Below are positions 17,176-30,407 of a stretch of 64,000 bases of DNA, one piece after another. Below the pieces are notes generated by a model. That model saw only the letters and a list, made by a program, of their open reading frames with translations, was not told the origin of the DNA and did no database searches. The first letter of the stretch is position 1, and each line of letters opens with the position of its first letter. The position numbers were made by a program, and so were the translations under genes. Origin of the DNA: Diphasiastrum complanatum (lineage: Eukaryota; Streptophyta; Lycopodiopsida; Lycopodiales; Lycopodiaceae); assembly GCA_029204225.1 (NCBI GenBank), contig CM055101.1, positions 61,215,340 to 61,279,339 on the forward strand, given 5' to 3'.

Positions 17176-17890
17176 ATTGGCAAATCTAGCTTGATCAAAA
17201 ACCATGTAGAACTTTGTAAATATTGTGTATAATTGGGTTTCACATATGTAATGCCAAGATGCCACGTGGCAACCCACTCCTAATATAGGTTAGGTCAAGT
17301 CAAGAGAGTTGGTCATGTCTATTTGGTGGTCATCCCTACTTTATAGGACCTACACCTAAGTTTAAGGTGAAAATTTGACCAACTAGCTACCTACCAAGCA
17401 TAACTCTAGGATCTAGGCTAGGGTTTCATTTTAGGTCAAGGAGAGTGAGTTAAATTCCTTATTACATGCTGAAAATCCACCTAACTTCAAGAAGGAAGTC
17501 GAATTTGCTATGTATTCCCTCTCTCCATAGTGAGAAGGTAGAAATTTTTTGGAGCTCATTGGCAATCTCAAGCTAGTTCACTATGTACATTGAGTTTTTG
17601 TGATCCAAATGAAACCAAATCAATTTCTACTTGTTTATCAGGTTGAAGGCCATACTACAGCCTGTAGTACACACATGTGGGCTCGGATTTCAATGTTTAT
17701 CAATGCTTTTGATTGTTAATGCTCGTTGTTTGTCAAATTGCCAATGTAGATCAACTTTTTTGTGTCTAATTTTTTGATAGATTGTTAAGCAAGCATCCAA
17801 TCACTCTTGTGGATCTTTTGTAGATCCATTTATGGTCCTAAAGTACAGTACTTTCACATGGCTCAAAGTCTGGACTATCAAGTCTTTCAA
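17176..17890 (+). mobile_element. Copia LTR (3' end of pol plus LTR), relative of the one at 62.7-63.4 kb
   Basis: About 17185-17200 (TTGGCAAATCTAGC) matches the last pol codons of the copia element at the right edge of the window. From about 17215 (TGTAAATATTG) the sequence aligns for roughly 650 bp, in inverse orientation, with 63373 to about 62700. Shared phrases include CTACAGCCTGTAGTACACA, GGCTAGGGTTTCATTTTAGG and GTACAGTACTTTCACA. It is therefore a 3' LTR or LTR remnant of the same family on the plus strand. No internal coding region precedes it; Penelope-like sequence does. Confidence 0.7.
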
Positions 17891-18124
17891 TAGAAAGCGT
17901 TCTAACAAGATATATACATATAAAACATGGATTATGTTGTGCGTTATTGACACCATTGATATATAATTGTCTGATTAACCATTGTCATTTATTATTGGCC
18001 TCAATATTTTATGCAGATGTACAATACTCATTTGAATCCATTTCTTACCTTTCAAGAAATTTATAGTGACATCTCTACATATATCATCATGTTTTATGAC
18101 CGTATCTTCGTCCATTATTGCAGT

Positions 18125-20850
18125 ACAAGCTGATACTTTAGAACAAGTCATAGACTATGCTACCAGGATTGAGCTGTAGGATAATCATCGAAATGGAGAT
18201 AGAAACAAAAGAAAGAAACCTCCCACAACTCAAAATCCAATAGAAAAGACTCAACATCTTTCCAAAGAACAAATGCAGGTCTATCGCAACGAAGGAAGAT
18301 GCTTCAAGTGTGGAGAAAAGGGACACCTTTTCTTCAAATGCCCCCTCAAAGATGCCAAAGCTTCAAGTGCAGACAAAGGAAAGCAGATGGCCATACAAAG
18401 CATTGAAGATACTCAAACCCATGACCTTCTCAAAACATGGGGACAAGTCCATAACAAACTCTGCCTAATACTCTTTGATGCAGGCTCCTCTCACAACTTC
18501 ATCTCTTTTAAGCTTGCACAAGAGATAGGAGTTCGTTCTTTTTCCGAATCTATGTTTAAAGCTAAAGGTGCTTTTGTTAATGGTGATGCAAACATTTACC
18601 CTGTAATTAGAAAACTTAAGCTCCAAATTTCCAAGTACTATGAACCTATAGAATTCATGGTAGGTCCTTTGCAGGGAGTAGATGTAATCTTAGGCATGTC
18701 TTGGCACAAAATGCATAGTCCTCTGGTGGACTACAATAAGCATTTGATTTCATGGAAGCATAAAGGTAAAGACATTAGTGTGCATGCAGGACGAAGTGGC
18801 GAAACAATTCCTTTGGTAAGCCATATTCAAGTTTTAAAAAGTACTAAAGAAAGCGGTATTTTTTTATTTGTTGTTTGTTCAAAGTATGGATGAAGATGTT
18901 GATGGAAATGCACATTCTTTGGACAAGAGTAGAAAAGACTTTTTATTAAAGTATTCTTCTTGTTTTTTTGATGAGCTACCAAAGTCCTTACCTTTTGAAA
19001 AACCTGAAGATCATATGATAGACATTATTCCTAGAAGTTCCATACCCAATAGACCTCCCTATAGGCCATTCTCAGCAAGAAGAAATTTCTAAGCAAATTA
19101 GTGACTTGTTAGAGAAAGGCCTTATAAAACCTAGTAATTCCCCCTATTGCTCTCCTGTACTTTTGGTACAAAAGAAAGATGGGAGTCTTGGATGTGTGTG
19201 GACTATTGTGCCTTAAACAAGATTACAGTTAAGAACCGTTTTCCTATTCCAAGAATAGATGACATTATGGATAGGATAAAAGGATCTTGTATCTTTAGTA
19301 GAATAGATTTGACAAGTGGATACCATCAAATCCAAGTAGCTCCTGAAGATGTTTATAAAACTGCTTTCAGGACTAACTGTAGCCTATATGAAGTTTTAGT
19401 GGTACCATGTGGTCTAACTAATGCTCCTGCAACATTCAATAGAATGATGGACGAGTGTTTCGACCCCATAGACGTTTTGTAGGAACATTCTGTGATGATA
19501 TCTTAGTCTTCAATGCAAATGAAGAAGAACATAAAAGACATCTTGATATCATCTTTAGAACCCTACAAGAAAACTCACCTCTCACATAAAAGGAAAGAAA
19601 AGCGAATTCTTTCTAGAAAAGATACACTTTCTAGGACATATGATTTCTAAGGAAGGAATCCAAATGGACCCTTCAAAGATTATAGCCATACAAGACTAGC
19701 CTAAACCAAGAAATATTCATGAAGTTCGGTCTTTTCTAGGCTTATGTTCCTACTATAGAAAATTTCTTTGCCACTTTGCTCATATAGCCTCGCCACTACA
19801 TGAACTCACTACGAAGAGGGAAAAATTCCATTGGTATAAGAAAGAGCAAAATGCCTTTGATACTTTAAAGCATGCCCTTACCATGGGACCTGTCCTAATC
19901 ATTCCCGACCTTCATAAGCCTTTCTTTGTGGAAGTAGATGCAAGTCTTGACTGTATTGGGGCAGTCCTAAACCAAGAAAGTCATGTTGTAGCCTTGAAAG
20001 TAGACGACTTCAAGGGGCAGAAGTACAGTATGATATATATGAAAATGAACTTTTGGCCATTATTCATGCCCTTAAGTTATGGAAGCACTATCTTCTAGGA
20101 AATGATTTCCTAGTTAAAACAGATCATCAAAGCCTTAGGTATTTTCTCACCCAGCAATTAATTCGAAAAAAAAGATCTAAAATCGGCTAATTACCTTAGT
20201 ACCTTCCATTTTTAGTTACTTCATCATTCGAGAAAGGATAATAAGGTTGCCAATGCATTATCGAGAATCCCCAAAGTCAACCATATTTCTCTAGCATATC
20301 ATGAAGATTTTCTTCCTATGAAAAGCATGTATGCTAGTGATCTAGCCTTCCAGCATATCTTTGAAATACTTGAAAGAAATCAAAGTCATAAAGACTATGT
20401 TTTGAAGAAGGTTATTTATGGCAAAGAAGATAAGCTATGTATTTTCATAGCATTTAAAACCAAGATCCTTCAAGAAACCCATAGTCCACCCTATGCAAGA
20501 CATAGGGGAATACCTTCAACTCTGGAAGCTTTGAAGAGATTCTTTTATTGGCCTACCATGCATCGAGACACAAGGCATTTTATAAATGCATGTCTAGTAT
20601 GTCAACATAATAAAGACGAGCGAGGATTAAAAACTTCAAGACTACTTCATCCCTTGCCTATTCCTGAATCTCCCTGGGAACATATTACCATGGACTTTGT
20701 CTCTGGGTTTCCTAAAATCAAAAATGAAAATGAGATGATATGGATTGTCATTGATAGATTCAGCAAACAAGCTCATTTTATTCCCTGTAAGAAAAAAGCT
20801 AAAAGGACTTGAAGCTACTCATTTGTTTATCCGTCACATGCGTAATTGGA
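18125..20850 (+). pseudogene. Ty3/gypsy retrotransposon, gag C-terminus to truncated integrase
   Basis: Order on the plus strand: a gag remnant with ADTLEQVIDYATRIEL (about 18128-18175), a CCHC knuckle CFKCGEKGHLFFKC (about 18301-18342), and the protease active site LFDAGSSHNFIS (about 18472). RT follows with VDYCALNKITVKNRFP and YHQIQVAPEDVYKTAF (19200-19360). FCDDILVF (about 19490) lies in another frame after a frameshift near 19480. RNase H follows (FFVEVDASLDCIGAVLNQ, about 19923). Integrase contains an H-C type ARHRGIPSTLEALKR...CLVCQ block (about 20495-20600) and TMDFVSGFPK (about 20690). The coding match dies out near 20850 after the first integrase aspartate region. PR-RT-RH-INT order defines Ty3/gypsy. 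Several frameshifts and stops, and loss of both ends, make it inactive. Confidence 0.93.
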
Positions 20851-21780
20851 GGTGTTTAAATTGTACAGACCAATATGACCAAGGAATAAAGGCTATCCTA
20901 TCTTCCATTTTTTTTGTATGAAACATATTTGAACATTAGAGCTTGTTACTCTAACTAATGAAATGTTTGTGCAGGTATCAGTACCTGAATACTGGAAATG
21001 AAAAATGTAGATCAATGCTAATAGTTTGATGTGCAGATTCTACAAGTAGAATCTAATGATGAACCATTTAAATGATATGTTATGACACCTAACCTTCTAC
21101 TTTAAGGGTGTGTGCAAGTACTTAAAGGAGTGCTCGAAGAATGAACTAAAGAAGCTTCTTCAAGCTTAAAGATGGTACCAGAAAAAGGCTTTTTCTAAAA
21201 GTCTATTAAGAAGGCTCAATCAAGTCTATAAAGAATTGGAGAAGAAACTAAACGACTGATCACCCTTTGTGTCACACTCCACTATGATTGGGGATGGGCA
21301 ACCCCTAGAAAAAATGGCCTAGGAATTGATGAAAATTATGCAAGATAAGATGGACATATACAAAGCCTCTCCCATTTAATGAAAACACTTGAGGGAATCC
21401 CAATGTTGTAGAACAAGAAAATACAACTTGAAAGTGACTAACATTAAGTGTTAAGCTACCTAGCTTTGTAACTTACCTACCTTGCCACATGGCTTATAAG
21501 CCATATGACACCTAAGGAAATGCGGCCTCCTACTCCTTCCCTTTTGCATTAACAATTGATAAAAACCCCTCTCACACTTATACACCTCACCCTCTCACTC
21601 TACTTCTCCTAGAGTCTCCCTAACACCTCTCACACTTGTTTTGGACACATCATCCACTTCCTCAAGCCTACCCCTTCCCTATAAAAGGAGTTACTCACCC
21701 CTATCCCTTATTATTCATCTCCTTTTCATTTTTGCTTGCTTCTTTTTTTGTCTCTTTGTGTGTAGGTACCAGGAGAAGGA
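20851..21780 (+). mobile_element. Candidate LTR with TATA box (about 21078-21780)
   Basis: The stretch after the gypsy element has no coding potential. From a TGTTATGACACC start near 21078 it resembles an LTR: a CT-rich upstream part, TATAAAA at 21680-21686, then a CT-rich leader with TTTTTTGTCTC. Adjacency to the gypsy pol makes an associated 3' LTR plausible, but no second copy is present in the window to confirm it. Confidence 0.35.
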
Positions 21781-21838
21781 ATCTTGGAGCTAAGACTTAA
21801 GGAGGTTACACCATACTTGGATTGGAACCCTTTTTGGA

Positions 21839-21840
<2 letters not shown>

Positions 21841-21919
<79 letters not shown>
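21841..21919. repeat. (CT)n microsatellite, about 79 bp
   Basis: An uninterrupted CT dinucleotide run immediately left of the 56-bp minisatellite. Confidence 0.97.
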
Positions 21920-21922
<3 letters not shown>

Positions 21923-22300
21923 CTTGCATGTCATACCATTCCTTGCCTAATGTCCATGCATGTTAGATTTGAAGCTGGCATGTCACACCATCCATAGCCA
22001 TGCATGTCAGATTTGAAGCTTGCATGTCATACCATCCCTTGCTTAATGTCCATGCATGTTAGATTTGAAGCTTGCATGTCACACCATCCATAGCCTAATG
22101 TCCATGCATGTCAGATTTAAAGCTTGCATGTTAGATTAGAAGCTTGCATGTCATACCATTCCTTGCCTAATGTCCATGCATGTCAGATTTGAAGCTTGCA
22201 TGTCACACCATCCATTGCCTAATGTCCATGCATGTTAGACTTAACTCTTGCATGTCATGCCATCCAATGCTTAATGACTATGCATGCTCCATTCTTGATC
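21920..22300. repeat. Minisatellite of ~56-bp units, about seven copies
   Basis: The unit contains GCATGTCAYACCATYCMTTGC, then CTAATGTCCATGCATGT and AGATTTGAAGCTT. Odd and even copies alternate between CATACCATTCC-type and CACACCATCCA-type sequences, suggesting amplification of a two-unit (about 112 bp) block. One unit is shortened near 22120 and the last copies are the most diverged. Confidence 0.9.
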
Positions 22301-23003
22301 ATTAAGTTTTTGCATGTCATAAGAAATCACTTTCCTTTTTATAAGATTCTTTAAGATCCAAAATTTGTTATCATTGGAATGATGTAAAGATTCGAGAATC
22401 CATCTACCCAAACCACTGTATATGTATTTGGCCTTGGGCCATTTGATCTTGAATAATTAAAAGTAAAATCCTTCGAGGGGGGGGGGGGTGTTTCCCCATC
22501 TTGGCCCCTCAGCAAGTCTCATGGATGAATGCTTTTGTGATTGAATGATGAAATTACTTTGTTAAGCTTTGAGTTCTTTTAGGATTTGTTCATCAGTGTT
22601 TTGTTGATTTGTTTCTTTTAAGACACAATGTTTAAGTCAAAACTTTAGAATTTAGGAGTCCTTCACTTCGAGTTCACACAATTTCAATGGATGTTCCTAT
22701 GTCTTTGCATCTTATTTGCTCTTTGTACCTTGCTCTTACCTGCACATGAGAAACTGTTTAAGTTCAATTAATTAATGACGTGTAGCCTATATTGTAAAAC
22801 TAAATCACTAAGAAGTAGAAAAATGAAAATTTTCATATGGCATAATGTACCTTAACACCATTCAATCAAAATTGATAGTACTGAGGAAGATCAAATTGCA
22901 ACATGTCTAGTTTTGATCGAATGTGATTGACACTTCAGTCTTCCTCAACCTCAATCATAGCAAGAATGTTTTTATTTCTTTTCACTCTTATTTGAAGTTG
23001 CTC
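22301..23003. other. Gene-free stretch with a G12 run
   Basis: No gene or mobile element was recognised. A run of twelve G residues lies at 22477-22488. Confidence 0.4.
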
Positions 23004-24046
23004 TTAATGATTTAATGCATAATCTTGATCTAGTGGCTTCCACTCATTTTTGAGTTTTATCCACCTTCTATAATACAACACCAAAGTGAGCATTTGTTTT
23101 TCTCTGTGATATCTAAATGTCATTGATGACTTACATACTCTGCACTCAACTTGCTCATTTTGTTTCAAATCCCAACGATGATTTAACAACTCGGTGAACA
23201 TTTCATCACTCAAGTCCGTACAAATAACCATTGTTTTCGTTCCTCGAACATTGCATTTGGAAAAAAATCAACAAAAATAGTAAAATGTACATACCAACTT
23301 AATCTATTATTGTTTGAACTAGTGCTACATTTTAATATACTTTAAATATCCATATAAAGTCTAGATCAAAAACTTTTTGAAATTGCTAAATCTGGAGAAA
23401 CCCATTCCTCACTCGATAAATCTGGTAGAGCATATGGGTCTAATCCCACTAAACCATTTTTATTAGGAATATAGGTGTGATCATAAAAAACAACTCCTGA
23501 CTCTAAAAGGGATTTTGGCGAACGACCTTTATATTGCAAAATATCGATATCAGAATGTATGACATCAATTATTCTTACAATAGATTGAACTGATTGCCAT
23601 TCAACGAGATTTGATGGATACAAATATGCAAAACCAACAAAAATATCATAAGAAAAAATTTAATATATAGCAAATGCTAATACTAAAGAAATTTCATTTG
23701 AATATGTACATACTAATCATATACTTACAATTGCATTTTCTTCTATCATCTGGATTCAAATCCTGAATGTTGAGCTCTTTGTGAAGATAAGCATGCTAAA
23801 CTAAAACTTCCGTGATAGATTGATTGGCAGCTAATACTTTGAAATTCATTATCCTCCTTTCCAAGAGCTTCTATATATGTTATCTAATTTTTTTCTTTTC
23901 TGGAAAGAGCCTTTTGGAGAAGGATGCATCAAAATCCATTGATATTGATGATATATTCTTGGTATCCATTGATCTTCTTCATTTTTTTCATTGCAAATAT
24001 TGATAGCATTAATGGTTCCTCCTGGTCTCCGATTATGTGTCGCCAT
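23004..24046 (-). CDS. Possible small multi-exon gene of unknown function
   Basis: Three minus-strand open segments lie in line: 24046-23849 (begins MATHNRRPGG), 23623-23366 (contains VFYDHTYIPNKNGLVGLDPYA), and 23231-23004 (contains CRVCKSSMTFRYHR). Between them are GTAAGT-like donors (for example at about 23728 on the minus strand) and AT-rich gaps of 130-230 bp typical of introns. Composition is less simple than in the surrounding AT-rich repeats, and none of the segments matches a transposon family I know. I do not recognise the protein. The exon joins could not be fixed unambiguously, so this could equally be a decayed gene or part of an unknown element. Confidence 0.3.
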
Positions 24047-24266
24047 TAGTCCGAAATATGTCTATGGAAGTTGAGTACGAATGAGAACGGAGAGAATGAA
24101 GAGAATGAGAGGTATACGTAAGAATGGCAAGAAGTTCCTAAACTACATGGATTAGTTAACTATAGTTTATGAACATTGAATCCAAATTAACCTCAAGTGT
24201 ACAATACGGGCAACAAAGGAGTATTCGGATAGTAACGATGGTCCAATCACAATCGTTTGTTCTATT

Positions 24267-24330
24267 CGGCGGGATTTTTGAAAATTGCAAAATTTTTGGC
24301 CGGGAAAGCCAAAAAAATTTCCGTCCCGTC
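24267..24330. repeat. Short foldback hairpin
   Basis: The left arm (GGCGGGATTTTT...TTTTTGGC) can pair with the right arm (GCCAAAAAAATTTCCGTCCCG). The core GGAAAGCCAAA also occurs in the larger hairpin at 48775-48917, which hints at a shared miniature element family. Confidence 0.4.
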
Positions 24331-24439
24331 AAGCCCTATTACAATTCGTCACCAAAAGGACACAAGTTATTGGCCCACTTGGACGTAGAAAGCATGCAAA
24401 GTAAAAAAAAAAACATCTTGACAAAGGGCCCATTTTGAG

Positions 24440-27400
24440 TTCTAATATCCCCTAATGCTTACATTGTTTTTGGATCTCAAGACCTTGACCCCCAATTAGG
24501 GTGGATCAAATGATTTATTAGGTTGGATGTGAGGGTTAGGTCATGATGAGTTTAGAGAAGCCCTAAAGTGCTTAAATTCGAGCTACTTATGTATAAATAT
24601 GTGATGGTTTCTCCATCAAAGTATCATTGTTGTTTGATATTTTCCATTTGCATTTGGTTCTTTGCATTTGTGGGATTGATTAGAGAGTTGAGGTACAGTC
24701 CTCTACATTCGTACAATCACACGTGTGAAGGGTATTGTAAGAATTGGAGGCTTATAGTGGAGTTAAATCCAAGGAAAAACTAGTAAACACTGAATTGGAT
24801 GGTGTTTTTTGTATTGGATCTCAAATGGATCTTTTCAAGGTGCTTCCTCCATCATTTCACAAGCTTATTGGAGTCTATTTGCTGCATTTTTAACATCTAT
24901 AAAGTTTCAAACATAAATTTGTCTAATTGTTATACAAATAATTTATGTTGAGAACTTGATATAGGGCCCGATAGTTTTTTTAAAGTAATAATTGGCAAAT
25001 TGAGAACTACCAAGGTTTATTTTGTAAGATAATATTCAGTCGTGCTAGTTTCAAGGATTTTGAATGTGATATTGTATTACCTTGAACTAATGCTTCTTGG
25101 TTTCAAAATAAAGGACAATACCTTGAATTGGCGCTAGTCGTGAACACTATAACATTCAAATGGTTGAAACATTTAAAAAAAAAAGATAAATTTTTAAAAA
25201 AAGAAAATCATTCTAGTATTTAAATTTTTCTAAGTGTGACACTTCAGTTTATTGCAAATCATCACAATAGCTTGCTGCTATTGTCGCAAAGCTAAAATAT
25301 CCTAAAACTCTAAACGCATTATCGGTGTTTGAAATCCAAAAAGTGTGTGGTCCTTCCATTTGTAAATGTGAGAACCATTTGTTATTGATGTTTTGTAAAA
25401 CTTTAAAATGTCACATTTATTTACTTTTTATTCTCACTAGTATAAATTAAGTGCATATTGTTCAGAAACAAAATGTTCTTTTACTTTTGAAGTTGTTGTG
25501 AATAAAGTGAAAGATTGATGCCTTTGGAGAGTTGTTTATGAATCAATTCTTCGTTCCTTATCTTGATCTCTAAGTTTGAGTCCTTGTATTAATAAGAAAT
25601 GTGGATGGTCTACTCACTTTGAATTTATTGTGAGTAGCATTACTACAAATGCAACTCCTATTTCTACACTTAAAAAATTCCAATTTCAAGCATATTGGTG
25701 GGGATCAAGTCCAAATGAAGGTGGCCTTAAAAACTAGTAAAAAAATAAGGAGCTTTATAGCTTACACGTTTAAATGTTGTGGTTGATTCCAATATTGATT
25801 TCACCTTGGACATAAAGGGAAATGACCAATACATCTTTTACAAGTCAATATCAATGCACTATTTGGCTACCATCGTCACGAAAGATGATTAAAACTAGAT
25901 AATAAGTTATGTCACACATATTGAAAGCACTGATATTGACAGCCCAATCTCATTTGAGTAGGAAAAAAAAAATCAATATAAAATTTGTATCGCCCCTAAG
26001 TGACTTGGAATTGCAAAAGTTTCATCAAGACATTGACCTAGATAGTCTTGATGAGAAAAGTTCCAGGACTACTAAATATGGACCAACTAATTCACTATAA
26101 GAGAATAAAGTGTTATAATTGAGTAAATTTTGTCAAGACTAGTAACAAAAAACTTGAAAAAGTTGTTTTAAAAAATTCTTCAAGCATCTATTAAGAGGGA
26201 GGATCTATAAGTGCTTGAGACACCCAATTTGGATAGTAAAATTCTTATCAAGAAATGCTTTGCAATCAATTTGACTATGATCATGATATAACATTAACAT
26301 CAATATGTTCTTGAGCTAAGATTGACCCTTGGATTTTTTACCTTCTCAATATAATCGCACATAGATTCATAGCTTTTTTTTCTCATTTTCTCTTCTAGCG
26401 TAGCTCAAGATTGAAATACTAACATTTCAATATATCATGCAAGTGAAGATGGATGTATTTGAGGAGCTCCTCAAGTCAATTGGCTCTGAAGGTGGTACAA
26501 GCTTCGATGTAGATCGAAATGGACCTAGTTGGTCACCTAAGTCAGTATGTTAGCATAGTCAGACGTGGTAAAAACATTGGTGGGCCACTTTCCTCCATGA
26601 TATGGATAGGAAATTTGCAACTTTTGCTACTTCCATAACTATTGATTCGTCCAATTAGTTTGAAGTAAGAAATTAGAGCTTATCAACTCTTCATTCAGAT
26701 CTCTAGTGCATTTAGATCCAAGATCTTGTTGGTAATGACTTTTGGTTTTATAGGACATTTGACTTTCTTTAGTATATAATTTCAAGGACCAACTCTTGCT
26801 TTAGAGAATAAATACTCTTGTACAAGAATCACAAGTCATGTATGAAGTGGTCTACGTAGTTTGAAGTTACTCAACAATGTATGTACAATCATCTTACTAG
26901 GTCTACCCGAACATGTAGGTTTCTCTAAAAAACTAGGATACACAATGGAAATCTCTTCATAACCATGTTATCCACTGGAATCACAATTTTCTTAAAAACT
27001 AGGTCTAGAGCACCCTTGATGTTCTAAAGTTTTACAATTTTTTTAGAATTTCACTTTTGAGTTCTTGTTTTTTATCAAGTTCTTTTGAATTAGGTGGCCA
27101 AAATATGCAGATTTTGCATTCCAAAGGTTAGCAAAGACAAACACAATGAACATGAGATCAATCATCACTAAAGTCAACACCTCATCACTTTTATACAACT
27201 CTTGAGATGGCATCAAATTTTAGTTGAAAGTTCTCCTAATAAGTCGTAAATGATTTTGATCATATTTCTTGATCCTTATAGGTAAGAATAGTGTTTTCAT
27301 GATGGATGCTTCAATTCATATTAAGGTCTCAATTGATTTTGAATGAAGATTGGAAACAAATGATGCTCATGCTACTTAGAGGACGATAACCATGTAATGC

Positions 27401-29390
27401 AAGATATGTTATAGACTAGAATGGTGAGAGCTAAGTAATTCTAGCATTGAGGTTGAGCAAGGGATCAAGCTTGTTTTTTCAGTCATTGAGTTGTTGTGGC
27501 CACATGTAAGAAGCTCTTTAAACCTGGCATGAAAGCATGCAATAAAGAGATCAGTCACAATCTTCCACAATGATGCATAACAATCAAATAATAAATGTAT
27601 GATTTTCACTCACCAAATGACAATAAATCTAGCATGTTCTTCTAATTACAAACTAAAGTCATCTTTAATGTTCATGAAGAGCTTCAATATGCATGAACAA
27701 CATGCAATTGCACACTCTCTTTGACATGCCAATTCATATTGCAATAAATCATTCTATTAGGCCAAAATCAACTCCATATTTCTTGTATGTTCTTTGTGTG
27801 GTTGTTGAACAAAGAGACTATAAAGGATGTGGGTCCCTAAAAAAAATCCAATGAAAGTGAGGATTTTTTTAGAAATAGGCCAAAAATCCTTATAAAAAAA
27901 TCTCATTTGTTGGTAGTGTAGTTTTGCACCAGCCAACCCAAGCACCATCTGTGCTAGGTGAAGCACGAAGGCACAAGGATGCGAGCTTGGTTTATCCCAT
28001 ATGTGAATGGAACAATATTGAATAGTTTAAGATGTGTAATTGTGTAAAATGTAAGAATGCTTTAGTACTAGTTCATTTTGTTTTCTCCCAAACAAAGTTA
28101 ACCATATATTAAGGACTTTTAACAAAATCACAAAAATGAATTGCTTGAAATGAGTAAGAACAAAAAGCCACATAAAAAGAAACATGGGAGAGCATGCAAA
28201 AATCATCATACCCTACCTAACCTAAACTTTCTACATTTTTTTTATTATTTATTGTTCTTTTTAAGAATAAAAGCATATAGAAAGTACACTGTAGTGATAT
28301 AGAGAGTGAAATATGAGCAGTCTCTAGCATCTTCAAACTATAGCTATCTCTAAAGAATGCCTTGGAAAGATAACTCCCATAAATTGATACCAAGTTGATG
28401 TGATGACAAATCTTTGAAACCAAGGAAGAACCTACATAAGAGGAGTGAGAACCAACATTTAGGGGGATGCTTACATCAATGAGTGACTTAGGAGGCTTGG
28501 TCGGGATTTAAGTACTCTACCTATTCTTTCTACATGCCACTTGTGAAGAGGCACTATATAGCCTAAGGTAGGGCCAACAAAAAGAGTAGTAGCTTGAAAA
28601 GTAGGTGGAATAAATATAACAATTTCCATATGTTGAAGAGGTGATGGCAAATGATATTTTTTGTGACACCACCAAGCCGAGTGTTGGCCACCGTTCATGG
28701 ATGGTGTACATCATGATGTAGGAAAGGAGGAATGTAGACAACCAAGGCAGGGTGCAAGATGCTTACACTAGGCTTCCAAGTGAAGTCTTCACTCCCCTTT
28801 TCCCCATCCACTTAAAGAATGTATTTTTTTTTGGTGACCTCTCAATTGCATTAGCATCATTATGTGCAATATTGACATTTTACATCAAGTTATTTACATC
28901 GTACATCAAGTGACAACCAGTGACCACATACATAGGCATGTAGAATAAAGAAGCACAAAGCTCCCACATTTTGCTCATGGACTATGAGTTGTCCCTTGCA
29001 CTAGCATACCAAGATTTGAGCTTCGGTGTCCATTACAACACGCACCCTCTCATCTAATTGTACAAAATGTCCTAACTTATCAACCAATCATACCCAAGTT
29101 TGCTGATCCACAACAAATGTGGCCTTGGGTGTTCATGGACATAACAAGTAAGATCACCTCAATTATTGTGGAAATCCTAAAAGTTTAAAGGTAAACCCAT
29201 ATGCAAGGTGGAGCTAAATGCCATTTTGATTATCAATGGCCTATTATATGCCTTAACTCCTAACCCTTATGCAAGTATGAATATGTCTTTTTATTGTGCT
29301 ACCGATGAGTTTGAGAACTTCAAGAGTCCCTTTGACAAGAAGATATTTTTAGGGGTGAGCTCATAGGCAACTGCGGACACTAGCTCTGCT
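24440..29390. other. Gene-free stretch
   Basis: No host gene or domain-bearing retroelement was recognised over about 5 kb. Open frames are short and lack motifs. A segment near 25240-25330, with an imperfectly palindromic AGCTTGCTGCTATTGTCGCAAAGCT, resembles pieces of the large inverted-repeat family at 40.7-44.6 kb. Confidence 0.4.
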
Positions 29391-29394
29391 CAAG

Positions 29395-30407
29395 CTTCAC
29401 ACCCCATGCACACTTGCAATGTACAGGGATGGGGCGAGTTGTCGTTAGGGCCTCCTACACCCCCATGCCCATATGATACTTTTATGCATGGGAGCATGGG
29501 GGGCCATAGCCATTCTTCCCTCTCCATGCACCTGGCTAGTGAAAGAGCATCACCCTATAGCCACAATGCCCTTTAATGAGTCACAACAATAAAACCTTGT
29601 TAATTAGAGATAAATCTATCTATTAAGTAAATATATATTATAAAATATTAATGATAATGCTATGGTCTGTTGAATTTTTGTAGATGAATCTTACACGAGA
29701 TTTTTTATTTTTTTTTGGCATGAGTTTGAATCTCCCTTTGTAAGATATATTCATTCATTCACTCATGTTTATGTATGTTAATGCTAAATAGATACTATCT
29801 TCAACACAATTGATAAATGTACAAATACATGTGTAGCAATCTATACACGTCAACTAGTACTAATATGAATAAATAAATGATCAACATAACTTTTTGTGTC
29901 TAAATACATAAATTTAAATAGATCTTGGTATAATGAGACATGATTAGATAATAGATAAATAATTGATATTTCATTATCATTGAACTAGTAATCAATTGTT
30001 TTTTTCACTTGTTTGTGTATTTATACTAAAATGCCAAAGGTGTATGTAAATTACTTTTAAAATTGTTTTAAGTAGACAATACGGACTATTATAGGGAAAT
30101 CAAACTCATGGCAAATATAATATCCCTTAAGATGATGTACAATAGCCATCCAACAAACCAAAGCATCGTCATTTATACTACTTACCAATATGTACATTTA
30201 ACCCATAATTGACATGTTTGAAACATATAATTTGCAGCTACCTAAAGGGCAAGACACTTCACTAGCCAAGTGCATGGAGAAGAAGCATCATGACCATGGG
30301 CACCCATGCTCCCATCCATAAAAGTATCCTATGAGCATAGGATGGAAGAGACCTTACAACATTCTTGCACCACCCCTACATGTTGCAAGTGTGCATGGTG
30401 TGCGAAG
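29395..30407. repeat. Inverted-repeat element, arms ~155 bp, interior ~700 bp
   Basis: 29395-29552 and 30252-30407 are inverted copies. They share CCATGCACACTTGCAA, ATACTTTTATG, TGGGAGCATGGG and TCTCCATGCACxTGGCTAGTGAA in mirror order. The interior is AT-rich and codes for nothing recognisable. The arrangement is that of a non-autonomous DNA transposon or foldback element. Exact termini and target-site duplications were not determined. Confidence 0.7.

Noticed and set aside
27409-28741. Cluster of short minus-strand frames
   Set aside because: Short, AT-rich, hydrophobic by composition and lacking family motifs or coherent splice joins.
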